A DNA stretch of 64,000 bases from Rhodoferax sp. (GCF_030653815.1 NZ_JAURYQ010000006.1:186001-250000); one strand, 5' to 3'. Shown: positions 37,487-46,975, counted from the stretch's first letter. Translations and numbers: made by a program. Notes: generated from the letters alone by a model not told the origin.

Positions 37487-38086
37487 TCGCCCGTCACCCG
37501 CGGCTTGATCAAAGGTGACGCGCGCCAGCACCTTGGCGTCACGGCCAAGAACCACGCCCTCGCCCATCGTCAAAAACTGGCCCACCAGCGCCGTCACATT
37601 GGTTTGGTGCGATACCCACACCTGAAACTGCCCCGCCGGCAGTTGTGCCAGCGCCTGACGTAACGCGGCGGTTTGATCCGGCAAGGGCAGGCGGTCGCCA
37701 AACACCGAATTCAGGGGTGCCCACAGCTGACTCTTGCCAAAGGCCAGATTGGCCGTGTCCACACAACGGCACCAAGCGCTGGTCAGGACCGCCTGCGGCT
37801 GCAAGCCCCGCGCCTTGAACCATTGCCCCATGCGCACCGCGCTTTGTTTTCCTGCCGCGCTCAGGTTGCGCTGGGTGCCACACACCCCCAGCTTGAATTC
37901 TGGTGGGTCGCCAATACCCGGCTCGGTCTGGGCATGACGCAACATCAATACACAGCCACCCCGGCGCAGCAGCGCGGCCGGCTCGTCTGCGGCGACAACT
38001 CCCATGGGCAAGGCACCGGACGCCAACAGCGTCAGCATCTGCCGCCGCGACAGACAAGGAACAGAAAAATTTCTCAACCGGGTCAT
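37475..38086 (-). CDS. Histidine phosphatase superfamily protein, exported
   Basis: Protein of 203 aa with a likely Tat signal (LSRRQMLTLLASGALPMGVVAA), so it acts outside the cytosol. The phosphatase core keeps the catalytic histidine in LMLRHAQTEPG (RHA where many have RHG) and a second in WVSHQTNVTALVG. The substrate is unknown. The start is 5 bases after the long uvrA-like gene on the same strand (downstream of it). Confidence 0.86.
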   Translation of the reverse strand: MTRLRNFSVPCLSRRQMLTLLASGALPMGVVAADEPAALLRRGGCVLMLRHAQTEPGIGDPPEFKLGVCGTQRNLSAAGKQSAVRMGQWFKARGLQPQAVLTSAWCRCVDTANLAFGKSQLWAPLNSVFGDRLPLPDQTAALRQALAQLPAGQFQVWVSHQTNVTALVGQFLTMGEGVVLGRDAKVLARVTFDQAAGDGRSAA

Positions 38087-38091
38087 ACCGT

Positions 38092-41000
38092 TTACTTTCG
38101 TTCCAACACGGGTTGCAAGGCCACCCCGGTATGTGTTCCCAACGCCACCACGGCCTCAGGCGAACCCGCAGCCACCACACGGCCACCCGCGTTGCCACCC
38201 TCCGGCCCCAGGTCCAGCACCCAGTCCGCCTCGGCGATCACATCCAGGTCGTGCTCGATCACCACCACGCTGTGACCGCCATCGACCAGGCGGTGCAGCA
38301 CCTTGATGAGCTTTTCCACATCGGCCATGTGCAGCCCCACCGTGGGTTCATCCAGCACATAGAGCGTGTGCGGTGCTTTCTGGCCGCGCCGGGTAATGTC
38401 GTCGCGCACCTTGCTGAGTTCGGTCACCAGCTTGATGCGCTGCGCCTCGCCGCCACTCAAAGTGGGTGACGGCTGGCCCAGCGTCAGGTAACCCAGGCCC
38501 ACGTCTTTCAGCAGTTGCAGCGGATGCGAAATGACCGGCATGGCGGCAAAAAAGTCCACGGCTTCGTCCACTTCCATCTGCAGCACATCGCCGATGTTCT
38601 TGCCACGCCAGGTCACTGCCTGGGTCTCGGGGTTGAAGCGCGCGCCCTTGCAGGTTTCGCACAGTACCTTCACGTCGGGCAGGAAACTCATGGCGATGGT
38701 GCGGATACCCTGCCCTTCACAGCTTGGGCAACGGCCCTCGCCGGTGTTGAAGCTGAAGCGATTCGCGGCATAACCCCGCGCCTTCGCTTCCAGCGTGTCG
38801 GCAAAGAGCTTGCGGATGGTGTCCCAAAAACCGATGTAAGTGGCCGGGCATGAACGCGGCGTCTTGCCGATCGGGGTTTGATCGACCTCCAGCACGCGGT
38901 CCACCACCTCGAAGCCGGTCACCTCTTTGCAACCAACCCAGGCAACCGTCTCACCCGCGGCCAGCGCATCGCGCCCGGCCTTGGTGCTGCGCTTTTGCAC
39001 GGCGACCTGCACGTTGGCCAGCAACACGTCGCGCGCCAGGGTGGACTTGCCCGAGCCGCTGACGCCGGTGATGGCGACCAGGCGGCTCAAGGGAACGGTG
39101 GCCGTGACGTTTTGCAGGTTGTGCATTGAGGCACCCATCACGGTGATCCAGTGTTGTTGTTCAAGGTCCGTCACCACCCGGCGTGGTTTCAGCGGGTGTT
39201 TCATGGCATGCAGCAAATAGCGGCCGGTCTGTGAGTCCGCTGAGCCCTGAATGTCCGCCACCGTGCCTTCGGCCACCAGCCGTCCGCCACGCTTGCCGGC
39301 GCTGGGGCCGATGTCGATGATGTGGTCGGCGTGGCGAATGGTGTCGACGTCGTGCTCCACCACCACCAGCGTGTTGCCTTGGTCGCTCAGGGTCTGCAAA
39401 GCGCCCAACAAAATCTGGTTGTCACGCGCGTGCAGGCCGATGGTGGGCTCGTCGAGCACGTAACACACGCCCTGCAAATTGCTGCCCAGTTGCGCTGCGA
39501 GGCGGATGCGCTGGGCCTCGCCGCCGCTCAAGGTGGGCGCGCCCCGGTCCAGCGTCAGGTAACCCAGGCCGACTTGCTCCAGAAACTCCAGCCGCCCCTT
39601 GATCTCGGGGATCAGGTCGCGGGCAATATCACTCTCGCGCCCGCTCAGGCGGCCCAGGACCTGCATGGTTTCGACCCAGCCGCGCAGGTCACTCACGCTC
39701 AGGCGTGCGAGTTCGGTGATGGCAATGCCATCAACAGTCGCCTGCGACTGACCCGCACCTCCCCCAAAACGCACCGCGCGGGCTGTCGCGTTGAGCCGGG
39801 TACCCTGGCACTTGGGGCACACGGTATCGACCAGGTCTTCCACCTCGGGCTCGGCAAAGGTCTGCTCGCGGCCCTTGTTGTCGTCATCGCGCACCGAGTC
39901 GTCGAACACCTTGCGCTGCTCGCGCGTGAGCTTGACGCCGGTACCCACGCAGTCCGGGCACCAGCCGTGTTTGCTGTTGTAACTGAACAACCGTGGGTCG
40001 AGTTCGGCGTAACTGGTGCTGCACACCGGGCAGGCGCGCAAGGTGGAAAACGCACTGAGCTTGCCGATGCCCGCTGTCGGCGTGTCGGCCTGCATGGCCT
40101 CGCTCAAACCCGCCAGATCGCTCAGCACATGCACTACGCCCTTGCCGTGCTGCAAGGCCCGGGCGAGCGCCTCGCGCAACTCCGCTTCCTGCTCCGGCAA
40201 CACATCGAGGCTGTACACCGGCAATTCGATGGTGTGCTCCTTGAAGCGGTCCAGGCGCGGAAAGTTGGTGGTGGGCAAAAAGTTGCCATCGACCCGCAAA
40301 TGGGTGAAACCGCGTGGGCGCGCCCAATCGGCCAGCTCGGTGTAAACGCCCTTGCGGTTCATCACCAGCGGCGCCAACAGGCCGATGTGCTGACCGCGGA
40401 AATTCTTCATCAACTGTGCCGCAATCTTCTCGGGCGTTTGCGGCGCCACTGGCGTGCCGTCATGGATGCAGTGCTGGGTGCCGAGCTTGACAAACAAGAG
40501 CCGCAAAAAGTGCCAGACCTCGGTCGTGGTGCCTACGGTCGACTTGCGCCCGCCACGACTCAGGCGCTGCTCGATCGCCACCGTGGGCGGGATGCCGTAC
40601 ACCGCATCGACCTCGGGTCGACCGGCTGGTTGCACGATCGAGCGCGCGTAGGCGTTGAGCGACTCCAGGTAACGGCGCTGGCCTTCGTTGAACAGGATGT
40701 CGAACGCGAGCGTCGACTTGCCCGAGCCTGAAACCCCGGTGACCACGGTGAACTTGCCGCGCGGGATGTTGACACTCAAGGACTTGAGGTTGTGTTCGCG
40801 CGCATTGATGATCTGGATGCTGTTGTCTTGCCCTTGTAGGGGCGACTTCAGTCGACCAGGCCGACTGAAGTCGCCCCCACGAAGTCTGCCAGCCCCGGAA
40901 AAATCCCGCACCTCGTGCACCACGCCCGTTTGCGCGGCGTAGTCGCGCAGCGCCAGCGCGGTGTGCGAACTGGCGTGCAGCATCACCTCTTCGGGCGTGC

Positions 41001-43935
41001 CAAACGCCACCACCTCGCCCCCGGCGTCGCCGCCTTCGGGACCCAGATCGATCAACCAGTCCGAAGCGCGGATCACGTCCAGGTTGTGCTCGATCACCAG
41101 CAGCGAATGACCCGCATCCTGCAGCTTGCGCAGTGCCCGCATCAGTTTGGCAATGTCGTCAAAGTGCAGCCCGGTGGTGGGCTCATCGAACATGAACAAC
41201 ACGCCGCGCTTGGCCGTGGGCTGGCGGCTGGCACTGGCGCTTTTGGCGGCTTCGGCCAGAAAACCGGCGAGCTTGAGGCGCTGCGCCTCGCCACCGCTGA
41301 GCGTGGGCACCGGCTGGCCGAGTTTGACGTAGTCCAGCCCGACGTCCATGATGGGTTGCAGCGCCCGCAGCACATCATGGTCGGCCGCGAACAACGCAGC
41401 GGCCTCACTGACGGTCAGGTTCAACACGTCGGCGACGTTGAGGTGCTGCGCCTCGCGTTCAATCGTGATCTCCAGAATTTCAGGGCGGTAGCGTTTGCCG
41501 TCGCAATCCGGGCAGCGCAGGTAGACGTCGCTCAAAAACTGCATTTCCACATGCTCGAAGCCGGAGCCACCGCAGGTCGGGCAGCGGCCGTCGCCGTTGT
41601 TGAAGCTGAATTTGGTGGCGGTGTAACCGCGCTGCCGGGACAGCGGCGCGTTGGCAAAGATCTCGCGAAGGGCATCCCAGGCACCGACATAACTCACCGG
41701 GTTCGAGCGCGCGGTCTTGCCGATCGGCGACTGGTCCACAAACACCACGTCGCTGAGCTGCTCTGCCCCCAGCAGGCGCACGAAAGCACCCGGCGTCTCG
41801 GTGGCCTTGCCGAAGTGTCGCAGCAGCGCCGGGGCCAGCGTGTCCTGGATCAAAGTGGACTTGCCGGAACCGCTGACACCGGTGACACACACCAGGCGCT
41901 GCAGCGGAATCTCGACCGTGACGCTTTTCAGGTTGTGGTCGCTGGCGCCTTCGAGCACCAAGCGCGGTGTGCTGGCGGCCACCAGGCGCTTGAAGCCCAT
42001 GCCCACGGTCTTGCGCCCGCCCAGGTAGGCGCCGGTCAGGGTGTCGGCGTTGCGCAAGTCGGCGGTGCTGCCGTCAAACACAATCTGACCCCCACGCTCG
42101 CCAGGACCGGGACCCATGTCGATCATGCGGTCAGCGGCCAGCATCACGGCCGGGTCATGCTCCACCACCACCAGCGTGTTGCCAGCGTCGCGCAGGCGCT
42201 GCATGGCTTTGATGATGCGGTGCATGTCGCGCGGGTGCAGGCCGATGCTGGGCTCGTCGAGCACAAACAAGGTATTGACCAGCGAGGTGCCTAAAGCGGT
42301 GGTGAGGTTGATGCGCTGCACCTCGCCGCCACTGAGGGTGCGGCTTTGCCGGTCCAGCGTGAGGTAGCCAATGCCCACCTCGCACAGGTATTTCAGGCGG
42401 GTGCTGATTTCCTCGAACAGCAGCTTGAGGGTTTTTTGATCGGCCTCGGAGACCCCCGGAACAAGCTGTGCCAACTGCATGGTCTCGAAAAACAGGCGCA
42501 AGCGGTCCATCGGCAACTGCATCAAGTCATGCAGGCACAGGCCCGGCAAGGCTTCCAACTGATCGCGACGCCAAGACACACCCTGCGGCATGAAGCGCTT
42601 GGCGGGTTCCAGCACGGCATCCGCATCGGCTTTGGAGCCAATGCGCCACAGCAGGCTCTCGGTTTTCAGCCTGGCGCCGCCACAATCCGGGCACAGCGTG
42701 TAGCTGCGGTACTTGGACAGCAGCACACGAATGTGCATCTTGTACGACTTGGTTTCCAGGTATTCAAAAAAGCGCTTGACACCAAACCAGTGCTGGTTCC
42801 ACTTGCCATTCCAGTGTGGCGAGCCGTGAATCACCCAGTGCTGGTGTTCCGGTGACAGCTTGTTCCACGGCGTGTCGCGCGGAATGCCCTCTGATTCGGC
42901 ATGGCGCATCAAATCGTCCTGCGCCTCTTGCCAGGCCGGCGTTTGGATCGGCTTGATGGCGCCAGCGCGCAAGGTGAGCTTGTCGTTGGGAATCACCAAG
43001 CCGTAATCGACGCCGATGACCCGGCCAAAGCCGCGGCAGGTGTCACAGGCGCCCACGGCCGAGTTGAAGGAAAACATCGACGCAATCGGATCGGTGTAGC
43101 GCAGGTTGCTTTCCGGGCAATGCAGGCCGGTCGAAAACTTCCAGACGACGGGTTCCGCAGTCTCTGCCGTCGCCGGCGCATCCAGCAGGTACACCGTCAT
43201 GCGACCGCTGCCGTGTTTGAGCGCCACTTCAATCGCTTCCAGCACGCGGGCGCGCTCGGCCGTTCCGAGCCGGAAGCGGTCCGCCACCACGTCGAGCACC
43301 TTGCGTTTTGAGATCGGCTCGGCAGCAGTTTTACCGGCTTTCTTTTTAACCACCGCCGTGTGGGTCTCGACCGTCACCTCGCGCTCGGCCTGCACCTTGG
43401 TGAAACCACTCACCGACAACCATTGTTCGATTTCAGCTGGCGTCGCGCTGGCGGGCAGTTCCACCGGGAAGGTGATGGCCAGGCGTGCGTCGCTGCTGCC
43501 CACGCGCTGCTGCAGTTCGGTATAAATGGTCTCAGGGGTGTCGTGGCGCACCGGTTGCCCCGTGGCCCGGTCAAACAAGGAACCGGCGCGGGCAAACAGC
43601 AGTTTCAAATGGTCATTGAGCTCGGTCATCGTGCCCACGGTGGAGCGGCTGGAGCGCACCGGATTGGTCTGGTCAATGGCAATTGCGGGCGGCACACCCT
43701 CGACCTTGTCCACGGCGGGCTTGTCCATGCGGTCCAGAAACTGACGCGCGTAGGCGCTGAAGGTCTCCACGTAACGGCGCTGGCCTTCGGCAAACAGGGT
43801 GTCGAACACCAGGCTGGATTTGCCCGAACCGCTGGGACCGGTGACCACGGTCAGCTCACCGGTGCGGATGTCCAGATCGAGATTTTTGAGGTTGTGCTGG
43901 CGCGCACCGCGAATGCGGATGGTTCCCTGTGGCAT
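38092..43935 (-). CDS. uvrA: Double-length UvrA-like protein (two fused UvrA units)
   Basis: UvrA is the DNA-damage-recognition ATPase of nucleotide excision repair, normally about 940-1000 aa. This single frame encodes 1947 aa and holds two complete UvrA-like units. Walker A motifs (TGPSGSGKSS, then TGVSGSGKST three times) fall near residues 32, 683, 1063 and 1619; LSGGE signatures near 531, 877, 1467 and 1824. Zinc-type pairs (CPDCGG, CPTCGG, CPVC...CPDC, CPKC, CPSC) occur in both halves. The linker, about residues 1000-1035, includes an in-frame palindromic element. Long UvrA-like proteins exist in Burkholderiales (from memory); a separate standard UvrA may be encoded elsewhere, so this one may not be the housekeeping repair protein. 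Confidence 0.9.
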   Translation of the reverse strand: MPQGTIRIRGARQHNLKNLDLDIRTGELTVVTGPSGSGKSSLVFDTLFAEGQRRYVETFSAYARQFLDRMDKPAVDKVEGVPPAIAIDQTNPVRSSRSTVGTMTELNDHLKLLFARAGSLFDRATGQPVRHDTPETIYTELQQRVGSSDARLAITFPVELPASATPAEIEQWLSVSGFTKVQAEREVTVETHTAVVKKKAGKTAAEPISKRKVLDVVADRFRLGTAERARVLEAIEVALKHGSGRMTVYLLDAPATAETAEPVVWKFSTGLHCPESNLRYTDPIASMFSFNSAVGACDTCRGFGRVIGVDYGLVIPNDKLTLRAGAIKPIQTPAWQEAQDDLMRHAESEGIPRDTPWNKLSPEHQHWVIHGSPHWNGKWNQHWFGVKRFFEYLETKSYKMHIRVLLSKYRSYTLCPDCGGARLKTESLLWRIGSKADADAVLEPAKRFMPQGVSWRRDQLEALPGLCLHDLMQLPMDRLRLFFETMQLAQLVPGVSEADQKTLKLLFEEISTRLKYLCEVGIGYLTLDRQSRTLSGGEVQRINLTTALGTSLVNTLFVLDEPSIGLHPRDMHRIIKAMQRLRDAGNTLVVVEHDPAVMLAADRMIDMGPGPGERGGQIVFDGSTADLRNADTLTGAYLGGRKTVGMGFKRLVAASTPRLVLEGASDHNLKSVTVEIPLQRLVCVTGVSGSGKSTLIQDTLAPALLRHFGKATETPGAFVRLLGAEQLSDVVFVDQSPIGKTARSNPVSYVGAWDALREIFANAPLSRQRGYTATKFSFNNGDGRCPTCGGSGFEHVEMQFLSDVYLRCPDCDGKRYRPEILEITIEREAQHLNVADVLNLTVSEAAALFAADHDVLRALQPIMDVGLDYVKLGQPVPTLSGGEAQRLKLAGFLAEAAKSASASRQPTAKRGVLFMFDEPTTGLHFDDIAKLMRALRKLQDAGHSLLVIEHNLDVIRASDWLIDLGPEGGDAGGEVVAFGTPEEVMLHASSHTALALRDYAAQTGVVHEVRDFSGAGRLRGGDFSRPGRLKSPLQGQDNSIQIINAREHNLKSLSVNIPRGKFTVVTGVSGSGKSTLAFDILFNEGQRRYLESLNAYARSIVQPAGRPEVDAVYGIPPTVAIEQRLSRGGRKSTVGTTTEVWHFLRLLFVKLGTQHCIHDGTPVAPQTPEKIAAQLMKNFRGQHIGLLAPLVMNRKGVYTELADWARPRGFTHLRVDGNFLPTTNFPRLDRFKEHTIELPVYSLDVLPEQEAELREALARALQHGKGVVHVLSDLAGLSEAMQADTPTAGIGKLSAFSTLRACPVCSTSYAELDPRLFSYNSKHGWCPDCVGTGVKLTREQRKVFDDSVRDDDNKGREQTFAEPEVEDLVDTVCPKCQGTRLNATARAVRFGGGAGQSQATVDGIAITELARLSVSDLRGWVETMQVLGRLSGRESDIARDLIPEIKGRLEFLEQVGLGYLTLDRGAPTLSGGEAQRIRLAAQLGSNLQGVCYVLDEPTIGLHARDNQILLGALQTLSDQGNTLVVVEHDVDTIRHADHIIDIGPSAGKRGGRLVAEGTVADIQGSADSQTGRYLLHAMKHPLKPRRVVTDLEQQHWITVMGASMHNLQNVTATVPLSRLVAITGVSGSGKSTLARDVLLANVQVAVQKRSTKAGRDALAAGETVAWVGCKEVTGFEVVDRVLEVDQTPIGKTPRSCPATYIGFWDTIRKLFADTLEAKARGYAANRFSFNTGEGRCPSCEGQGIRTIAMSFLPDVKVLCETCKGARFNPETQAVTWRGKNIGDVLQMEVDEAVDFFAAMPVISHPLQLLKDVGLGYLTLGQPSPTLSGGEAQRIKLVTELSKVRDDITRRGQKAPHTLYVLDEPTVGLHMADVEKLIKVLHRLVDGGHSVVVIEHDLDVIAEADWVLDLGPEGGNAGGRVVAAGSPEAVVALGTHTGVALQPVLERK
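40839..40877. repeat. Palindromic element embedded in the uvrA-like gene
   Basis: Perfect 16-base inverted repeat, GGGGCGACTTCAGTCG (40839-40854) and its complement (40862-40877), with a 7-base loop. The flanks (CTTGTA on one side, CACGAAG on the other) continue the symmetry imperfectly, as at the ends of a mobile palindrome. In the protein it encodes GGDFSRPGRLKSP at about residues 1020-1032, exactly between the two UvrA units. Confidence 0.8.
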
Positions 43936-44002
43936 GAAGGCTTTCCGGTTTGTGAGGCAAACATTCTAGGGATGTCCGTCTGCCAAACCCGCTCAAAGGG
44001 GC

Positions 44003-44638
44003 TTAAGCGCGGCGCACCCCTGGCGCTATAGCCGCCGCCGCGTCCCACGCACCCTCAAACCACGCATCATCCGCCAGATAAGCGCGCAACATGGGCAGCG
44101 CATCGAGCCCCCAGAACAATTTGCCATCCACCTCGAAAGTGGGCACACCAAACACGCCCTGCGCGATGGCCTCGGCCGTATTGGCCTTGAGCCGTGCCTT
44201 GACCTCGTCGCTGTCCGGCAAGTGTGCCGGCTTCAATTGCTGGGTGAGCGCCTGCAGGCGAGCCGGGTCAGCCGCCTCCAGGCCGCCCTGCCAGACATGG
44301 CGAAACACCGTCTCGCAGACATAGCGATTGGGCTGCTCTGGCGCACCACAGGCCAACGCCAGCCGCAACAAGGCCAGCGGATTGAACGGGTGGGTGGCGG
44401 GCAACTGCAATTCAAGCCCATGCTGGTGCGCCAGCCACAGCACCTGGCGGTAGGTCCACTCGCGCTTGCCGGGAATCTCGGCCGGGCCCAGTTGCCCGTG
44501 GTGTTTCAGCAGGGCGCCAAACAGCACCGGCTTGTACGTCACGCTGGTGCTGTGGCCCATCAGCGCCTCGGGCAATTTCTGGAACGCCAGGTAAGCGTAG
44601 GGCGAGATGAAATCCAGGTAAAAGGTGATGTGCTTCAT
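44003..44638 (-). CDS. 2-hydroxychromene-2-carboxylate isomerase/GST-kappa family protein
   Basis: DsbA-fold protein of 211 aa. The N-terminus MKHITFYLDFISPYAYLAFQKLP carries SPYAY in place of a CxxC, as in glutathione-dependent HCCA isomerases and kappa-class GSTs; GVFGVPTFEVDGKLFWGLD is the conserved cis-proline and C-terminal region. These enzymes isomerise aromatic breakdown intermediates or detoxify, but the substrate here is unknown. It overlaps the upstream DUF1289 stop (ATGA). Confidence 0.88.
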   Translation of the reverse strand: MKHITFYLDFISPYAYLAFQKLPEALMGHSTSVTYKPVLFGALLKHHGQLGPAEIPGKREWTYRQVLWLAHQHGLELQLPATHPFNPLALLRLALACGAPEQPNRYVCETVFRHVWQGGLEAADPARLQALTQQLKPAHLPDSDEVKARLKANTAEAIAQGVFGVPTFEVDGKLFWGLDALPMLRAYLADDAWFEGAWDAAAAIAPGVRRA

Positions 44639-44886
44639 GATTCGAACTCGGTCAGGCGCGCCTCGATTCGGGTCCAGACGACACGCTTGAACGCGTCATC
44701 GGCATTGCCCCACTGGCTAATTTCTTCCAGAGTCCGGAAGCAACCCTGACACAAGCCGGTGGCATCACTCATCTGGCACACCGAGACACAGGGCGACGGC
44801 ACCGTCTGTGCAAAACTTTGCGCGCTGGCGCGGAGGTGCCTGGCGCTGGCGGCCAGGAATTTCATGGCTTTGGGGTCGGGACTCAA
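44635..44886 (-). CDS. DUF1289 protein
   Basis: Small protein, 83 aa from a TTG start supported by AGGAG 7 bases upstream; an internal ATG at 44865 is the alternative. The family motif is PSPCVSVCQMSDATGLCQGC followed by RTLEEISQW, a four-cysteine cluster likely binding metal. Function unknown. It overlaps both neighbours by 4 bases, so ybaK-like, DUF1289 and isomerase genes form one operon. Confidence 0.85.
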   Translation of the reverse strand: MSPDPKAMKFLAASARHLRASAQSFAQTVPSPCVSVCQMSDATGLCQGCFRTLEEISQWGNADDAFKRVVWTRIEARLTEFES

Positions 44887-45398
44887 GCGGTTTCTCCTGC
44901 CGCCACATCCACCACGGGCGCACCGGTCAGGTGCATCAGGTCAGCGGGCTGCAACTTGAAGACGCCATGCGGATGCCCAGCCGCCGCCCAGATTTCGTCA
45001 AACCGCAGCAGGTCGCGGTCGATCAGGGTGACGGGCGCCACCGCATGCCCGACCGGCGAGACACCGCCAATGGTGAAACCCGTGCTTGCCTTGACAAACT
45101 CCGCATCGGCCCGCCCGAGCTTTTGTCCGTCCACACAGACCAGCGACTGCACCTTGGCTTCGTCGACACGACGGTCGCCCGAGGTAATGACCAGCACGGC
45201 GGCGGCATCGGGCTTGCGCTTGAAGATGATGCTTTTGGCAATTTGCCCCAGCGCCACACCCAGCGCATCGGCGGCCTGTTGCGCGGTGCGCGCCGCATCG
45301 TCAAGCAGCACGGGCGGGTGCGGGTGGCCCTTGTCCTGCAGGGCGCGCGCCACGCGCTGCATGCCTTCGGGCAAGGGTTTGAGTTCAGCACCACACAT
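44883..45398 (-). CDS. YbaK/EbsC-type aminoacyl-tRNA deacylase
   Basis: Protein of 171 aa of the Cys-tRNA(Pro)/Ala-tRNA editing superfamily. Motifs include AKSIIFKRKPDAAAVLVITSGDRRVDEAKV with its catalytic lysine in KSIIFK, and IGGVSPVGHA. Such proteins hydrolyse mischarged tRNA. The precise tRNA is not predictable. The start overlaps the stop of mvaB by one base. Confidence 0.86.
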   Translation of the reverse strand: MCGAELKPLPEGMQRVARALQDKGHPHPPVLLDDAARTAQQAADALGVALGQIAKSIIFKRKPDAAAVLVITSGDRRVDEAKVQSLVCVDGQKLGRADAEFVKASTGFTIGGVSPVGHAVAPVTLIDRDLLRFDEIWAAAGHPHGVFKLQPADLMHLTGAPVVDVAAGETA

Positions 45399-46306
45399 CA
45401 GGCTTGCCGTTTGGTAAACAGCGCCTTGCCCGCGCGTGCGTTGGTCGGACGATTCAGGAAGTCGCTGATGAACTGGCCGGCATCGATCAACAAGTCCAGG
45501 TCGATGCCGGTCTCGATGCCCATGCCGTGCAGCATATAGACCACGTCTTCGGTCGCCACGTTGCCGGTCGCGCCTTTGGCATAGGGGCAGCCGCCCAAAC
45601 CGGCCACCGAGGTGTCGAACTGCCAGACGCCCATTTGCAGGCAGATCAGGGTATTGGCCAGCGCCTGGCCGTAGGTGTCGTGAAAGTGGCCGGAGATATC
45701 GTTGAGGTCGAAATGCTTGAGCGTGGCTTCCACCGCGCGCTGCACCTTGAGCGGCGTGCCCACGCCAATGGTGTCAGCCACCCCCACATGCTGCACGCCA
45801 ATGCCCTTCATGAGACCGGCCAGGTAGCCCACCCGCTCAGGCGCCACCTCGCCCTCGTACGGGCAACCCACGCTGCAGCTCATGGCGCCGCGCACATAAA
45901 TGCCCGCATCGCGCGCAGCCGCCACCACCGGCTCAAAGCGATCGATGCTCTCGGCGATGCTGCAGTTGATGTTCTTCTGGCTGAAGGCCTCGCTGGCGGC
46001 GCCAAACACCACGATCTCGTCGGGTTTTGAAGCCAATGCGGCCTCAAAACCCTTGAGGTTGGGCGTCAGCACCGAATAACGCACACCGGGCAGTCGGTGG
46101 ATGCCCGCCATCACATCCAAGTTGTCGGCCATCTGCGGCACCCATTTGGGGCTGACAAAACTGGTGACTTCGATCTCTGTCAGGCCAGCGGCTTGCAGCC
46201 GGTGCACCAGCTCGATCTTGACCGCGGCCGGCACCAGGTTTTTCTCGTTTTGCAGGCCGTCACGGGGGCCGACTTCGACCAGTTTGACGCGTTGCGGAAG
46301 GGACAT
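45398..46306 (-). CDS. mvaB: Hydroxymethylglutaryl-CoA lyase
   Basis: Last step of leucine degradation: splits HMG-CoA to acetoacetate and acetyl-CoA. The 302-aa TIM-barrel protein has VEVGPRDGLQNEKN, the metal-binding SGHFHDTYGQALAN and the active-site cysteine loop GLGGCPYAKGATGNVATED. It is the only leucine-pathway gene on this side of the accessory block; the methylcrotonyl-CoA carboxylase genes start 5 kb away at 51261 on the same strand. Confidence 0.95.
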   Translation of the reverse strand: MSLPQRVKLVEVGPRDGLQNEKNLVPAAVKIELVHRLQAAGLTEIEVTSFVSPKWVPQMADNLDVMAGIHRLPGVRYSVLTPNLKGFEAALASKPDEIVVFGAASEAFSQKNINCSIAESIDRFEPVVAAARDAGIYVRGAMSCSVGCPYEGEVAPERVGYLAGLMKGIGVQHVGVADTIGVGTPLKVQRAVEATLKHFDLNDISGHFHDTYGQALANTLICLQMGVWQFDTSVAGLGGCPYAKGATGNVATEDVVYMLHGMGIETGIDLDLLIDAGQFISDFLNRPTNARAGKALFTKRQA

Positions 46307-46339
46307 AAAGAACTCTCTGACGTAAATTGACGGAGCGAC

Positions 46340-46639
46340 TCAGGCAGCCAGCAAGTGGCAACGAGAAATATGCGAAAGGGCCTCACCCATGGCTTCGCGC
46401 GCGACCGCTGTATCGTAGTTGGCCTGACCGCGAAGCCACCAGCCGTCACTGAGCCCAAAGTACCGGCACAAGCGCAGGTCAGTGTCTGCGGTAATCGCGC
46501 GTTTGCCCGCCACGATGTCACCAATGCGCTGTGGCGGCACACCAATGTCTTTGGCCAGGCGGTACTTGGTCAGGCCCAGCGGTTTCAAAAACTCTTCATC
46601 CAGCATTTCACCGGGGGAAACAGGGGGGACAGTTCGCAT
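46340..46639 (-). CDS. higA: HigA-family antitoxin
   Basis: Antitoxin of a type II module, 99 aa, with an XRE-type helix-turn-helix: PGEMLDEEFLKPLGLTKY then LAKDIGVPPQRIGDIVAGKRAI. The ATG at 46639 has AAGGAG 7 bases upstream. It follows the toxin gene by 12 bases; toxin-first order is typical of higBA. Antitoxins of this family bind the toxin and repress the operon. Confidence 0.92.
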   Translation of the reverse strand: MRTVPPVSPGEMLDEEFLKPLGLTKYRLAKDIGVPPQRIGDIVAGKRAITADTDLRLCRYFGLSDGWWLRGQANYDTAVAREAMGEALSHISRCHLLAA

Positions 46640-46651
46640 ATTCAAACTCCT

Positions 46652-46933
46652 TCAGTGGTAGTCCACAATCTCAACATTCTTCGGGCCATCTGCAGTCCAA
46701 ACAAAGCACACACGCCATTGATCATTGACGCGAATGCTGTGCTGCCCGGCGCGATTTCCCCTCAAAGCTTCCAAGTGATTACCAGGGGGAATACGCAAAT
46801 CTTCCAACACCGAAGACCAGTCAAGTTGCTCCAATTTGCGCAAAGCTGATCGCTCGACATGGACCCAGCGCCGGACACGTTGCCCCAAAAAAAGTGCCTG
46901 CGTGTCTTTGCATTGAAAACTTTTGATCGCCAT
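46652..46933 (-). CDS. higB: HigB-type toxin (RelE superfamily)
   Basis: Toxin of 93 aa, starting MAIKSFQCKDTQALF, with the HigB features LRIPPGNHLEALRGNRAGQ and SIRVNDQWRVCFVW, including the basic residues expected for ribosome-dependent mRNA cleavage. It forms an operon with higA, next to mvaB at the edge of the accessory block. Confidence 0.92.
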   Translation of the reverse strand: MAIKSFQCKDTQALFLGQRVRRWVHVERSALRKLEQLDWSSVLEDLRIPPGNHLEALRGNRAGQHSIRVNDQWRVCFVWTADGPKNVEIVDYH

Positions 46934-46939
46934 GCCTGA

Positions 46940-46975
46940 ATGTTAACGCCAGACGTTGATAACGCGCGATGTTAA
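46940..46975 (-). promoter_or_regulatory. Candidate higBA operator/promoter region
   Basis: The AT-rich region just before higB contains the direct repeat ATGTTAA at 46940-46946 and 46969-46975, 29 bases apart, with further TTAAC/GATAAC words between. These could be HigA binding sites. Weak. Confidence 0.3.

Noticed and set aside
38092..43935. Double uvrA as an assembly duplication
   Set aside because: The two halves differ clearly in sequence and have different zinc-motif spacing, so they are not copies of the same DNA.
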